This document shows, piece by piece, positions 8,634-16,759 of a DNA stretch of 64,000 nucleotides; positions within the stretch are counted from its first letter, which is position 1, and every line of letters begins with the position of its first letter. Origin of the DNA: Agromyces sp. LHK192 (GTDB taxonomy: Bacteria > Actinomycetota > Actinomycetes > Actinomycetales > Microbacteriaceae); NCBI RefSeq assembly GCF_004006235.1, contig NZ_CP034753.1, positions 3,658,001 through 3,722,000 on the forward strand, written 5' to 3'. A program made the position numbers and the translations under genes. The notes under the pieces are model-generated. The model was not told where the DNA came from, ran no database searches, and saw only the letters and a list, made by a program, of their open reading frames with translations.

Positions 8634-9914
8634 TCAGTCGGCCGGGTTGCCGACGAAGCACAGGATGCCCGCCATCGCGGCGCGGGTGCCCGTGACGACG
8701 GCGCTGCGATCGTTCGGCCTGAAGAACGGCGAGTGGTTCGCGGCCGGCAGTTCGCCCGTCGCGAACTCGGTGAGCGGAAGGCTGCCGAAACCCCAGAACA
8801 CCACCGGCACGTCGATCGCGTCGCCGAGCAGGCCCGCGTCCTCCGACCCCATGCCGAGCTTCTCGTCGAGTACCATCCCGACGCCGAACTCGGCCTCGAG
8901 CGCCGCGGCGACCCGGGCGGTCATCGCCGGATCGTTGTAGAGGCGCGGGAAGCTGTTGATCTCCTCGATCGTCGGCTCGGGCGCGTTCGAGGCGACGGCC
9001 TCGGCCGACACGATCCGGCGGATGGCGGAGAGCACCTGGTCGCGAGTCTGCTCATCGGGGGTGCGCACGTTCACCGTGAACTCCGCGGACGCCGGGATGA
9101 TGTTCTCCTTCAGGCCGGCGTGGAACGTGCCCACCGTGACGACGGCGGGCGTGCGGGGCGACAGCTCGCGCGCGACGATCGTCTGCAGGCGCAGCACCAT
9201 CGCCGACGCCGCGACGATCGGGTCGATCGAGGTCTCGGGCATGGAGCCGTGCGACCCGCGGCCGTGCACGGTGATGCGCCAGGAGTCGGCGAGCATCGCC
9301 ATCGGGCCCGCCGAGAGGGCCGTCAGGTTCTCGGGCATCGGGCCGACGTGCTGCGCGAGGACGACGCTGGGCTTCGGCGCCCGCTCCCACAGCCCGTCGG
9401 CGAGCATCGCCCGGGCGCCGGCGGCCGTCTCCTCGGCCGGCTGGAAGACGAACACGACCGTGCCGCTCCACGCGTCGCGTCGCTCGAGCAGGAGCTGCGC
9501 AGCACCGAGCGCGGCCGTCACATGCGTGTCGTGGCCGCAGCCGTGCATGACGGGCGCGACGTCACCGGAGGGCAGGATGCCCGTCGCCGTGCTCGCGTAC
9601 TCCAGACCGGTCTGCTCGAGGATCGGCAGCCCGTCGGTGTCGGCGCGGAACGCGATCACGGGCCCGTCGCCGTTGCGGAGCACGGCGACGACGCCGGTGC
9701 CCCCGCACGCGAACGGCTCGAGTCCGAGCTCCTCGAGCCGGCGCGTGATCGTCGCCGCCGTCTCGACCTCGCTCGACGAGAGCTCGGGGTGCGCGTGCAG
9801 GTAGCGGTAGATCTCGACGTGCTCGGCGACGAACTCCTCGGAGAGGTCGGTCGGCGTGGTGCCGGTGACGCCCTGGGCGGCCGCGGCGGCGATGGTCTCG
9901 ATGATGTTGCTCAT
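8634..9914 (-). CDS. M20-family amidohydrolase / peptidase (M20D type)
   Basis: At 426 residues this matches the M20D aminoacylase/carboxypeptidase-like family (IAA-amino acid hydrolase, hippurate hydrolase and relatives). Visible are the N-terminal YRYLHAHPELSSSE motif, the metal-binding VAPVMHGCGHDTHVTAALGAAQ segment with Cys and His ligands, QPAEETAAGARAM with the catalytic Glu, and a C-terminal SEDAGLLGDAIDVPVVFWGFG. It hydrolyses N-acyl or amide-linked amino acid conjugates; the exact substrate cannot be read from sequence. It is the third gene of an operon with two membrane proteins upstream and an Lrp regulator downstream, which suggests uptake and hydrolysis of one conjugate. Confidence 0.92.
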   Translation of the reverse strand: MSNIIETIAAAAAQGVTGTTPTDLSEEFVAEHVEIYRYLHAHPELSSSEVETAATITRRLEELGLEPFACGGTGVVAVLRNGDGPVIAFRADTDGLPILEQTGLEYASTATGILPSGDVAPVMHGCGHDTHVTAALGAAQLLLERRDAWSGTVVFVFQPAEETAAGARAMLADGLWERAPKPSVVLAQHVGPMPENLTALSAGPMAMLADSWRITVHGRGSHGSMPETSIDPIVAASAMVLRLQTIVARELSPRTPAVVTVGTFHAGLKENIIPASAEFTVNVRTPDEQTRDQVLSAIRRIVSAEAVASNAPEPTIEEINSFPRLYNDPAMTARVAAALEAEFGVGMVLDEKLGMGSEDAGLLGDAIDVPVVFWGFGSLPLTEFATGELPAANHSPFFRPNDRSAVVTGTRAAMAGILCFVGNPAD

Positions 9915-9978
9915 GGATGTATCTTCCTGAAGGTCGACGTGGCGGTGCGGTGGGTGTTCGTGGCGTCGGGTGGCCCCT

Positions 9979-10599
9979 TCAGTCGGTCACGCCGGCGTCC
10001 GCGGTCGCCTGGACCTCGGCCTCGGCGGTCTTCTTCGGCTTGATGAGCAGCGACGCGAGCTGGGGCACCATCGCGCCGAACACGGCGGGGAGGATGAACG
10101 CCTGCACGGTCTCGATCACCTCGGCCGGCAGGAGGCTGAGCAGCCACGTGCCGAGCAGGCCGACGATCACGACGAGGCTGACGATGTGCACGCCCACCGC
10201 GCCGATGATGGCGGAGCCTGCGACGAATTCGCCGCGCTTGGTACCCGGCTGCGCACCGATGCGGTTCTGGGCGATGATGCTCGCGGGCAGCAGCTTGTTG
10301 CCGATGTTCCCGATCATGAAGGCCTGGTACATCGCCGACTTCCCGAGGATCGGGTAGTACATGATCGGCTCGAAGACGGCGACTGCGCCGAAGACGGCGA
10401 CGACGGCGAGGACCGCGGTCCAGAACTCGCCGGCGGTGATGCCGAGCCCCGTGCCGAATGCCATGAACAGCGCGGCGAGGAGGCTGACGAGGAATCCGAG
10501 GCCGAGGGTGATCGGTCCCCAGATCGAGGTGGTGCGGTCGAAGTCGGCGATGGTGCCGGTTCCGGCCGACGCGGAACGGGTGAGCGTGGGGTTCGCCAT
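9979..10599 (-). CDS. Integral membrane protein, second subunit of putative M20-linked transporter
   Basis: The 206-residue protein has about five hydrophobic segments (for example GPITLGLGFLVSLLAALFMA and VHIVSLVVIVGLLGTWLLSL) and a central polar stretch FEPIMYYPILGKSAMYQAFM that may line a substrate path. The ATG at 10599 (MANPTLTRSAS) was chosen because hydrophobic coding starts soon after it; the frame stays open upstream only as antisense-like sequence. It lies 38 bp after the 248-residue membrane protein and 64 bp before the M20 gene. I recognise no named family for certain. The constant pairing with a DUF5058-like protein and a peptidase suggests a two-component permease. Confidence 0.75.
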   Translation of the reverse strand: MANPTLTRSASAGTGTIADFDRTTSIWGPITLGLGFLVSLLAALFMAFGTGLGITAGEFWTAVLAVVAVFGAVAVFEPIMYYPILGKSAMYQAFMIGNIGNKLLPASIIAQNRIGAQPGTKRGEFVAGSAIIGAVGVHIVSLVVIVGLLGTWLLSLLPAEVIETVQAFILPAVFGAMVPQLASLLIKPKKTAEAEVQATADAGVTD

Positions 10600-10637
10600 G
10601 ATGGGTACCTGTCCTTGGTCTTCTGGTCGGGTTCGGT

Positions 10638-11384
10638 TCAGAGCGCGGTCGAGATGAGGTAGCCGACGATCAGCGACGCGAAGATCGAGATGCCGAGCCC
10701 CCATTCGCGGAGCCACTGCAGGTTCCAGAACTTCGCGGCGAGCGCGCAGAGCGTGCCGACGACAGCGCTGACGAGGAGGACGATGCCGTTGAACGGCGAC
10801 TTGCCGAGCTCGCTGACGATGAGGAAGACGAACGCGAGGGGCAGGATCACCATCGGCACCGCGGCGAGCACCTTGGGGTTGACCTTGGGCATCTTCCGGA
10901 TCGCGGAGCCGCCCTTGCTGAGGATGGGCGTCAGGATGAGGGCGGTCAGCATCCACACGAGGCCGCCCATGGTCATCGCGGCGAACGCGATCGCGAACAC
11001 CTTCGGCGTGTAGGTCTCACCGCCCAGCGATGCCCCCTGCGTTGCCGCGGCGATCCCTGCGGACGCGACGTCGTAGGTCGCGGATCCGACGAGGCCCACG
11101 CGGGTGAGCACGGCGGGCGTTCCGAACAACGGCAGCAGCGACAGCGCGACGAGCGCGACCGCGAGCGACGGGCCGATCGCGGCGACGGCTCCGGTCTTCA
11201 CGGCCTGCGTGACCTCGCCCTGGCTGAGTTCGGCCGCGGTGGCCGACCGGCGGATGGCCCGCAGGTAGATCACCGACTGCAGGATGATCACGCCGAAGAC
11301 GCCGACGACCATCGCCCACATGACGGGGTGGAAGGCGACTGCGGTGAGTTCGCCGCTGGCGGCGACGACGATGGTGGACGACAT
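10638..11384 (-). CDS. DUF5058-like integral membrane protein
   Basis: The 248-residue polytopic protein has about six to seven hydrophobic segments (MWAMVVGVFGVIILQSVIYL near the start, GLGISIFASLIVGYLISTAL at the end). It resembles DUF5058, a membrane family that I recall as often encoded beside M20 amidohydrolases. The ATG at 11384 has GGAG eight bases upstream and is preferred over the in-frame ATG at 11405. It is the first gene of the operon continuing with the 206-residue membrane protein, the M20 enzyme and the Lrp regulator. A role as substrate permease is inference from context; the family name is recalled, not searched. Confidence 0.75.
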   Translation of the reverse strand: MSSTIVVAASGELTAVAFHPVMWAMVVGVFGVIILQSVIYLRAIRRSATAAELSQGEVTQAVKTGAVAAIGPSLAVALVALSLLPLFGTPAVLTRVGLVGSATYDVASAGIAAATQGASLGGETYTPKVFAIAFAAMTMGGLVWMLTALILTPILSKGGSAIRKMPKVNPKVLAAVPMVILPLAFVFLIVSELGKSPFNGIVLLVSAVVGTLCALAAKFWNLQWLREWGLGISIFASLIVGYLISTAL

Positions 11385-11436
11385 GGATGCTGCTCCGATC
11401 TCCATTGACCGATAATCCGAAGTATGAGGGATGCTA

Positions 11437-11481
11437 CGGCCAGAAGTGTGATTTAGAAAGCACTACTTGGCCGATATTCAA
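11437..11481 (-). promoter_or_regulatory. Promoter with overlapping imperfect dyad upstream of M20/transporter operon
   Basis: On the minus strand, TTGAAT (11481-11476) and TTCTAA (11458-11453) form a -35/-10 pair with a 17-bp spacer, about 70 bp before the operon start. An imperfect inverted repeat, CGGCCAGAAGTG (11437-11448) against CACTACTTGGCCG (11461-11473), overlaps the -10 element. The stretch is clearly AT-richer than its surroundings. The dyad is a plausible binding site for the Lrp regulator encoded at the end of the operon. Confidence 0.5.
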
Positions 11482-11606
11482 TGGTCTGGATGTTTCGGAG
11501 GACGCGTGGACGCGTAAATTCCGCGTTACGGGCCACCCGTGCCGGCCGGCGGCGCGGGGCGCACCGGAGGTGCGCCGAGACCGGTCGGGCCCGCCTCGGC
11601 GGCGCA

Positions 11607-11677
11607 GACGTCAGTACGTCAGCGTCAGGACTTCACGACGTCAGGACGTCAGCGTCAGGTCGCTCAGTACGTCAGCA
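11607..11677. repeat. ACGTCAG-rich short tandem repeats at apt 3' end
   Basis: The motif GTCAG recurs about seven times within 70 bp, mostly as ACGTCAG or GCGTCAG. A unit beginning GACGTCAG at 11607 recurs at 11637. The array runs from intergenic DNA into the last codons of apt. Units are irregular and spacers unequal, so it is not a CRISPR array. Confidence 0.65.
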
Positions 11678-12227
11678 GCGTGCGGACCTCGAGGCCCGGG
11701 AACTCGCTCGCGAGCGCTTCGCGCCCGCCGAGACCGTCGAGCTCGATCGCGACCGAGACGCCGGCGACCTCCCACCCGGCGCGGCGGATCAGCCGAGCGG
11801 ATGCCCCGACCGTACCGCCCGTCGCGAGCACGTCGTCCACGACGAGCACGCGGGTGCCGGGCGGCAACTCGCCCTCGTGCACCTCGAGCGCGGCCGTGCC
11901 GTACTCGAGCGCGTACTCCTCGCGAAGCACCGCGCGCGGCAGCTTGCCCGCCTTGCGCACCGTGAGCACGCCCGCTCCGCACAGCGCCGAGGCCGCCGCG
12001 GCCAACAGGAACCCGCGCGCTTCGAGGCCGGCGAGCACGTCGAAGCGGCCCGCGAACGGCTCGGTCAACGACTCGGCGAGCGCATGGAACGCCTCGGGGT
12101 CGGCGAACACCGGCGTGAGGTCGCGGAACACGATGCCCGGCTCGGGGAAGTCGGGGATCACCGCGAGGCGGGACTCGACGAGGGAGCGGGCGTCGGGTGC
12201 GAGGTCGTCGACGGCGGGGGCGTTCAC
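11664..12227 (-). CDS. apt: Adenine phosphoribosyltransferase
   Basis: The 187-residue protein salvages adenine with PRPP to AMP in the cytoplasm. Family landmarks in order are IPDFPEPGIVFRDLTPVFAD near the N-terminus, LEARGFLLAAAASALCGAGV, RKAGKLPRAVLREEYALEYG, and the PRPP-binding loop VLVVDDVLATGGT. Length is normal for Apt. The 3' end lies in a short-repeat tract (11607-11677), so the last few residues (VRTLLTY) come from repeat sequence. It stands alone on the minus strand, divergent from the DUF3817 gene. It is a second purine gene between purQ and purL. Confidence 0.96.
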   Translation of the reverse strand: MNAPAVDDLAPDARSLVESRLAVIPDFPEPGIVFRDLTPVFADPEAFHALAESLTEPFAGRFDVLAGLEARGFLLAAAASALCGAGVLTVRKAGKLPRAVLREEYALEYGTAALEVHEGELPPGTRVLVVDDVLATGGTVGASARLIRRAGWEVAGVSVAIELDGLGGREALASEFPGLEVRTLLTY

Positions 12228-12349
12228 CGCGACAGGCTACCGCGTGCACCTGATGCGGACCCTCAGCGAGATCGGCGAGGATGAGGGGCATCCCGCCCGG
12301 CACCCCGCCCGGCACCGCCCCGCCCCGCACCGACCCCAGGAGCCCACCC

Positions 12350-12811
12350 GTGTCACCGCTGCGCCTGTTCCGCACGCTCGCGATCGCCGAGGCGATCACC
12401 TGGACGATCCTGATCACGGCGATGGTGCTGAAGTACGCCGCCGGCCTCGGCCTCGCGGTCACGATCGGCGGCGGCATCCACGGCTTCGTCTTCCTCGCCT
12501 ACGCATTCACCGTGCTGCTCGTCGGCGTCAACCAGCGCTGGACCGTCGGCACGATCGCGCTCGGCGTGGTCACCGCCGTGATCCCGTACGCGACGATCCC
12601 GTTCGAGATCGTCATGCACCGCCGCGGACGACTCGACGGCGAGTGGCGGCGCGAGGCATCCGACCACCCGGCCGACGGCGGCGTCGTGAACCGGATGCTG
12701 CGCTGGTTCCTCGCCCGGCCCGTGCTGCTGACCGTGATCGCCGCGGTCGGCATCGCCGCGGTCTTCACCGCACTGCTGGTCATCGGCCCGCCCGGCGGCG
12801 ACAAGGCGTGA
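12350..12811 (+). CDS. DUF3817-family membrane protein
   Basis: A 153-residue protein with about four hydrophobic segments. The start MSPLRLFRTLAIAEAITWTI and the middle GGGIHGFVFLAYAFTVLL are characteristic of the DUF3817 family, membrane proteins of unknown function often annotated YdzA-like in Actinobacteria. The GTG at 12350 is preceded by AGGAG about eight bases upstream; an in-frame ATG at 12281 would add a low-complexity Pro-rich leader and is rejected. The C-terminal third includes a charged loop and one extra hydrophobic helix ending in GPPGGDKA. Confidence 0.82.
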   Translation: MSPLRLFRTLAIAEAITWTILITAMVLKYAAGLGLAVTIGGGIHGFVFLAYAFTVLLVGVNQRWTVGTIALGVVTAVIPYATIPFEIVMHRRGRLDGEWRREASDHPADGGVVNRMLRWFLARPVLLTVIAAVGIAAVFTALLVIGPPGGDKA

Positions 12812-12832
12812 CCGCCTGACTCCCGGACGGGC

Positions 12833-13501
12833 TCAGCCCGTCGCCTCCTCGGCGCAGACGGCGTCGAGTTCGGCGAGGTAGTCCGCCAGCGGCGGCAGCC
12901 CGGCCTCGGCCCGGCGCGCGTCGACGTTCGCCTCGTCGACGATCGGAACCGACGGTGCGGCGCCCTGGGGTGAGCATCCGATCTGGGTTCCGTACGTCTG
13001 CGGATCTCCGGCGCCGGCCGCGACCCGATCGGTGAGGTACGCGAGGTCGCCGGGCGATCCCTCTCCCTCAGCCACGGCGATCTCGAGCAGTCCGAGCGCG
13101 CGCTCCTGGAACGCGGGGTCGAGGTCGGAATGCTGCGCGATGGCCCACGCAGCGGTCGCCGCCTCCTCGCCGACGGCCGAGGCGGTCGGCCAGCCGAACG
13201 TGTCGATGATCTCGCCGAGTCGCTCGGTGCGCGCGGCGTCGCCCTCCTCGTCGACCCCGCCCGTGCGTCCCGCCTGGTCGCGTTCGAGCATGGCGAGCAG
13301 TTCGTCGCGCAGTTCGCCGTCGGGGTCGGCATCGGCGAGCATGAGCACCGGCGCCTCCGAGGGCTGCGCCGTGCCGGGGCCATCGGCGCGACCGCCGCCG
13401 GGTTCGCCGCCGACCTCACCGCCGGAGACGCATCCTCCCAGCAGCACCAGCAGCAGCACGACCGCCGCCCCGCACGTCGTCCCTCCGATTCGCGCCCGCA
13501 C
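12833..13501 (-). CDS. DUF6624-like lipoprotein
   Basis: The 222-residue product begins with an n-region (VRARIGG), a hydrophobic stretch and the lipobox LLGGC, so it should be a lipid-anchored surface protein. The mature part contains [19 protein letters not shown] and [35 protein letters not shown], features of the DUF6624 family (function unknown). The GTG at 13501 was chosen because it gives a compact signal peptide; no strong ribosome binding site precedes it, and the frame stays open further upstream. It is convergent with the DUF3817 gene and divergent from purL. Confidence 0.75.
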   Translation of the reverse strand: MRARIGGTTCGAAVVLLLVLLGGCVSGGEVGGEPGGGRADGPGTAQPSEAPVLMLADADPDGELRDELLAMLERDQAGRTGGVDEEGDAARTERLGEIIDTFGWPTASAVGEEAATAAWAIAQHSDLDPAFQERALGLLEIAVAEGEGSPGDLAYLTDRVAAGAGDPQTYGTQIGCSPQGAAPSVPIVDEANVDARRAEAGLPPLADYLAELDAVCAEEATG

Positions 13502-13607
13502 GCGCGCAGCTTGGCAGAGCGAAGGTCCGGCCGCCACCGCGGGTAGACTTCTCGGGTCAGGCATCCGCCCGCGGCATCCGTACCGCCCTTCCTGGAGCTC
13601 GCCACTC

Positions 13608-15953
13608 GTGACCACCGAATCCACCGCCACGACCGCTGCCCACGACGAGGCCCCCGCAGGGCCCGTGCTCGACACCGTCGAGGTCGCCGCCGCCACGCCC
13701 GAGAAGGAGCAGCCGTACGCGGCGCTCGGCCTCAAGCCCGACGAGTACGAGCGCATCCGCAACATCCTCGGCCGTCGCCCGACGAGCGCCGAGCTCGCGA
13801 TGTACTCGGTCATGTGGAGCGAGCACTGCTCCTACAAGTCGTCGAAGATCTACCTGCGCCAGTTCGGCAAGAAGGTCACGCCCGAGATGAAGCAGCACCT
13901 GATGGTGGGCATGGGCGAGAACGCCGGCGTGCTCGACATCGGCGAGGGCTGGGCCGTCACCTTCAAGATCGAGTCGCACAACCACCCGAGCTACATCGAG
14001 CCGTTCCAGGGCGCCGCGACCGGCGTCGGCGGCATCGTCCGCGACATCATCTCGATGGGCGCACGCCCGGTCGCCGTCATGGACGCGCTGCGCTTCGGCG
14101 CGATCGACCACCCCGACACCGCGCGCGTCGTGCACGGCGTGGTCTCGGGCATCAGCTTCTACGGCAACTGCCTCGGGCTGCCGAACATCGGCGGCGAGAC
14201 CTGGTTCGACCCGGTGTACCAGGCGAACCCGCTCGTCAACGCGCTCGCGGTCGGCGTGCTGCGCCACGAAGACCTGCACCTCGCGAACGCGAAGGGCCAG
14301 GGCAACAAGGTCGTGCTGTTCGGCGCCCGCACCGGCGGCGACGGCATCGGCGGCGCCTCCATCCTCGCGTCCGACACGTTCGCCGAGGGCGGCCCGACCA
14401 AGCGCCCCGCGGTGCAGGTCGGCGACCCGTTCGCCGAGAAGGTGCTCATCGAGTGCTGCCTCGAGCTCTTCCGGGGCGACCTGGTCGAGGGCATCCAAGA
14501 CCTGGGGGCCGCCGGCATCTCGTGCGCGACCAGCGAGCTCGCGTCGAACGGCGACGGCGGCATGTCGATCGTGCTCGACGACGTGCTGCTGCGCGACCCC
14601 ACGCTCACGCCCGAGGAGATCCTCATGAGCGAGAGCCAGGAGCGCATGATGGCGATCGTGCGCCCCGAGAAGCTCGACGGCTTCCTCGAGGTCGTCAAGA
14701 AGTGGGACGTCGAGACCAGCGTGCTCGGCGAGGTCACCGACACCGGCCGCCTCTCGATCTCGTGGCACGGCCAGGAGATCGTCAACGTCGACCCCCGTAC
14801 CGTCGCGGTCGACGGCCCGGTCTACGAGCGCCCCGTCGCGTATCCCTCGTTCCAGGACGCACTGCAGGCCGACACGGCCGCGACGCTCGCCCGGCCGCAG
14901 ACGGCCGACGAGCTCCGCGAGCAGTTCCTGCAGCTCGTCGGCTCGGCGAACCAGGCGGATGCCGCGTGGGTCACGAACCAGTACGACAAGTACGTGCTCG
15001 GCAACACCGCGCTCAGCTACCCCGACGACGCCGGCATGGTGCGCGTCGACGAGGAGTCGGGCCTCGGCGTCGCCGTCGCGACCGACGCGAACGGCCGCTA
15101 CTCGCAGCTCGACCCGCGCCAGGGTGCGAAGCTCGCCCTGGCCGAGGCCTACCGCAACGTCGCCGTCACCGGCGCCGTGCCGATGGGCGTCAGCGACTGC
15201 CTCAACTTCGGCTCGCCCGAGAACCCCGAGGTCATGTGGCAGTTCTCCGAGACGATCGAGGGGCTGAGCGACGGATGCCTCGAGCTCGGCATCCCCGTGA
15301 CGGGCGGCAACGTCTCGTTCTACAACCAGACCGGTGACGTGCCGATCCACCCGACGCCCGTCATCGCCGTGCTCGGCGTGATCGACGACGTCGCGCGGCG
15401 CATCCCGTCGGGGTGGCAGGACGAGGGCCACAACATCTACCTGCTGGGCGACACCGCGGCCGAGCTCGACGGGTCGGCCTGGGCCGGCGTCGTGCACGGC
15501 CACCTCGGCGGACGCCCGCCGGCCGTCGACCTGGGCGCCGAACAGCGCCTGGCCGAACTGCTGCGGGCCGCCTCGCTCGAGGGCCTCATCGACTCGGCGC
15601 ACGATCTCAGCGACGGCGGTCTCGCGATCGCGCTCGGCGAGGCGGTGTCGCGCTTCGGCATCGGCGCGCGAGTGTTCCTCGGCGAGGTCACGCAGGACGC
15701 CGGCATCGACCTCGCGACCGCGCTCTTCTCGGAGTCGTCAGGCCGCGTCATCGTGACCGTGCCGCGCGAGGACGACGTGAAGTTCCGCGGACTCTGCGAG
15801 GGTCGAGGCTACCCCGTGCGCCGCATCGGCGTCACCGACGCGGAGTCGGGCGCACTCGAGGTGCAGGACGCGTTCACCGTCTCGATCGACGAGCTCCGCG
15901 GCGTGAACCGTGCCCCGCTCGCCGACGCGTTCGGCCCGGTGCTCGGGTACTGA
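13608..15953 (+). CDS. purL: Phosphoribosylformylglycinamidine synthase subunit PurL
   Basis: At 781 residues this is the small (PurSQL-type) PurL, which uses ATP and ammonia from PurQ to make FGAM. Motifs include [17 protein letters not shown] near the N-terminus, [24 protein letters not shown] for nucleotide binding, [20 protein letters not shown] at the start of the second half, [13 protein letters not shown], and [14 protein letters not shown] near the end. The GTG at 13608 lies about 11 bases after GGAG; the frame is open upstream but there it overlaps the antisense DUF6624 gene. The family core starts about 35 residues in, so the N-terminus is slightly extended. Confidence 0.97.
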   Translation: MTTESTATTAAHDEAPAGPVLDTVEVAAATPEKEQPYAALGLKPDEYERIRNILGRRPTSAELAMYSVMWSEHCSYKSSKIYLRQFGKKVTPEMKQHLMVGMGENAGVLDIGEGWAVTFKIESHNHPSYIEPFQGAATGVGGIVRDIISMGARPVAVMDALRFGAIDHPDTARVVHGVVSGISFYGNCLGLPNIGGETWFDPVYQANPLVNALAVGVLRHEDLHLANAKGQGNKVVLFGARTGGDGIGGASILASDTFAEGGPTKRPAVQVGDPFAEKVLIECCLELFRGDLVEGIQDLGAAGISCATSELASNGDGGMSIVLDDVLLRDPTLTPEEILMSESQERMMAIVRPEKLDGFLEVVKKWDVETSVLGEVTDTGRLSISWHGQEIVNVDPRTVAVDGPVYERPVAYPSFQDALQADTAATLARPQTADELREQFLQLVGSANQADAAWVTNQYDKYVLGNTALSYPDDAGMVRVDEESGLGVAVATDANGRYSQLDPRQGAKLALAEAYRNVAVTGAVPMGVSDCLNFGSPENPEVMWQFSETIEGLSDGCLELGIPVTGGNVSFYNQTGDVPIHPTPVIAVLGVIDDVARRIPSGWQDEGHNIYLLGDTAAELDGSAWAGVVHGHLGGRPPAVDLGAEQRLAELLRAASLEGLIDSAHDLSDGGLAIALGEAVSRFGIGARVFLGEVTQDAGIDLATALFSESSGRVIVTVPREDDVKFRGLCEGRGYPVRRIGVTDAESGALEVQDAFTVSIDELRGVNRAPLADAFGPVLGY

Positions 15954-16000
15954 TCCAGGGCGCGCCTGCGGCCTGCTCCCGTCGCGCCCAACCGCAGAAA

Positions 16001-16058
16001 TTCAGGAGATGCGTGCCGACGGCACCCGTGGCGCCGCCATCTTCGCACTTCTCCTGAA
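16001..16058. other. Inverted repeat downstream of purL
   Basis: TTCAGGAGA (16001-16009) and TCTCCTGAA (16050-16058) are perfect inverted copies about 45 bp past the purL stop. The 40-bp loop holds the near-palindrome GTGCCGACGGCAC. It may form part of a terminator or a remnant of a mobile sequence; it does not end in a T-tract. Confidence 0.4.
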
Positions 16059-16106
16059 CATTTCGAGTGGAAGGCGCGCAGGCAGATGGGCTGGCCGGCG
16101 GGCGGG

Positions 16107-16148
16107 TGGGCTGGCGCGGGTGGGCTGGCGCGGGTGGGCTGGCGCGGG
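16107..16148. repeat. Three tandem 14-bp repeats before NUDIX gene
   Basis: The unit TGGGCTGGCGCGGG is repeated exactly three times (16107-16120, 16121-16134, 16135-16148) with a partial fourth copy. It occupies the gap 31 bp upstream of the NUDIX start and is probably a slippage-prone minisatellite. Confidence 0.8.
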
Positions 16149-16179
16149 TGCGCCTGCGCATCGGTGCGAGACTGAACGG

Positions 16180-16731
16180 ATGCCACGCCAGTCCTACTCC
16201 GACGAGTACGCGTCGGCCCACGGCCGGTTCTCGGTGATCCCCGCCGGGTACGTGTTCCTCTTCGACGACCGCAGGGTGCTGCTGCAGCGACGAGCGGGCA
16301 CCGGGTACTACGACGGATGGTGGGGCGCATCGGCCGCCGGACACGTCGACGCGGGCGAGTCCGTCGTGGACGGCACCGTCCGCGAGGCCGACGAGGAGAT
16401 CGGCGTCGTCATCGCGCCGGCCGACCTCGCCCCGCTCACGGCGATGCACCGCACCGGCCCGACATCGGCGGCCGTCGAGCAACGGGTCGACTTCTTCTTC
16501 TGCACACGCTCGTGGAGCGGCACGCCGCACCTGCGCGAGACGAAGGCCGACGACCTGCGCTGGTTCGACCTCGACGACCTGCCGGAGTTGGTCGTGCACC
16601 ACGAGCGGTGGGTGCTCGAGCGGTTCGCCGCGGGCGACCTCCCGCCCATCACGGCGTACGGGTTCGGCGGGCACGACCCGAACGACGCTCCGCTCGGCGA
16701 GGCATCCGGCCCGGCGTCGACCGCGACCTGA
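16180..16731 (+). CDS. NUDIX hydrolase
   Basis: The 183-residue protein shows a complete Nudix box at about residues 49-71: Gly-x5-Glu-x7-READEEIGV, which binds Mg2+ for hydrolysis of a nucleoside-diphosphate-linked substrate. The N-terminal YVFLFDDRRVLLQRRAGTGY and the C-terminal DDLRWFDLDDLPELVVHHE fit the general NUDIX group that includes Idi-like and NTP-cleaning enzymes. The substrate cannot be assigned. The ATG at 16180 gives MPRQSYSDEYAS, the first credible residues; the frame is open further upstream through the 14-bp repeats. It is convergent with the erm gene. Confidence 0.88.
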   Translation: MPRQSYSDEYASAHGRFSVIPAGYVFLFDDRRVLLQRRAGTGYYDGWWGASAAGHVDAGESVVDGTVREADEEIGVVIAPADLAPLTAMHRTGPTSAAVEQRVDFFFCTRSWSGTPHLRETKADDLRWFDLDDLPELVVHHERWVLERFAAGDLPPITAYGFGGHDPNDAPLGEASGPASTAT

Positions 16732-16759
16732 TGCGCCCGCGCTGACGCTCCGCACCGCG

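Noticed and set aside
11607..11677. Possible mini CRISPR array
   Set aside because: Units are about 7 bp, spacers unequal, and part of the array is coding sequence of apt; no cas genes are present.
13557..15602. Long open minus-strand frame (681 codons) opposite purL
   Set aside because: It is the mirror of purL codon structure in GC-rich DNA: low-complexity Arg/Val/Asp text without domains, while the plus strand encodes a complete PurL.
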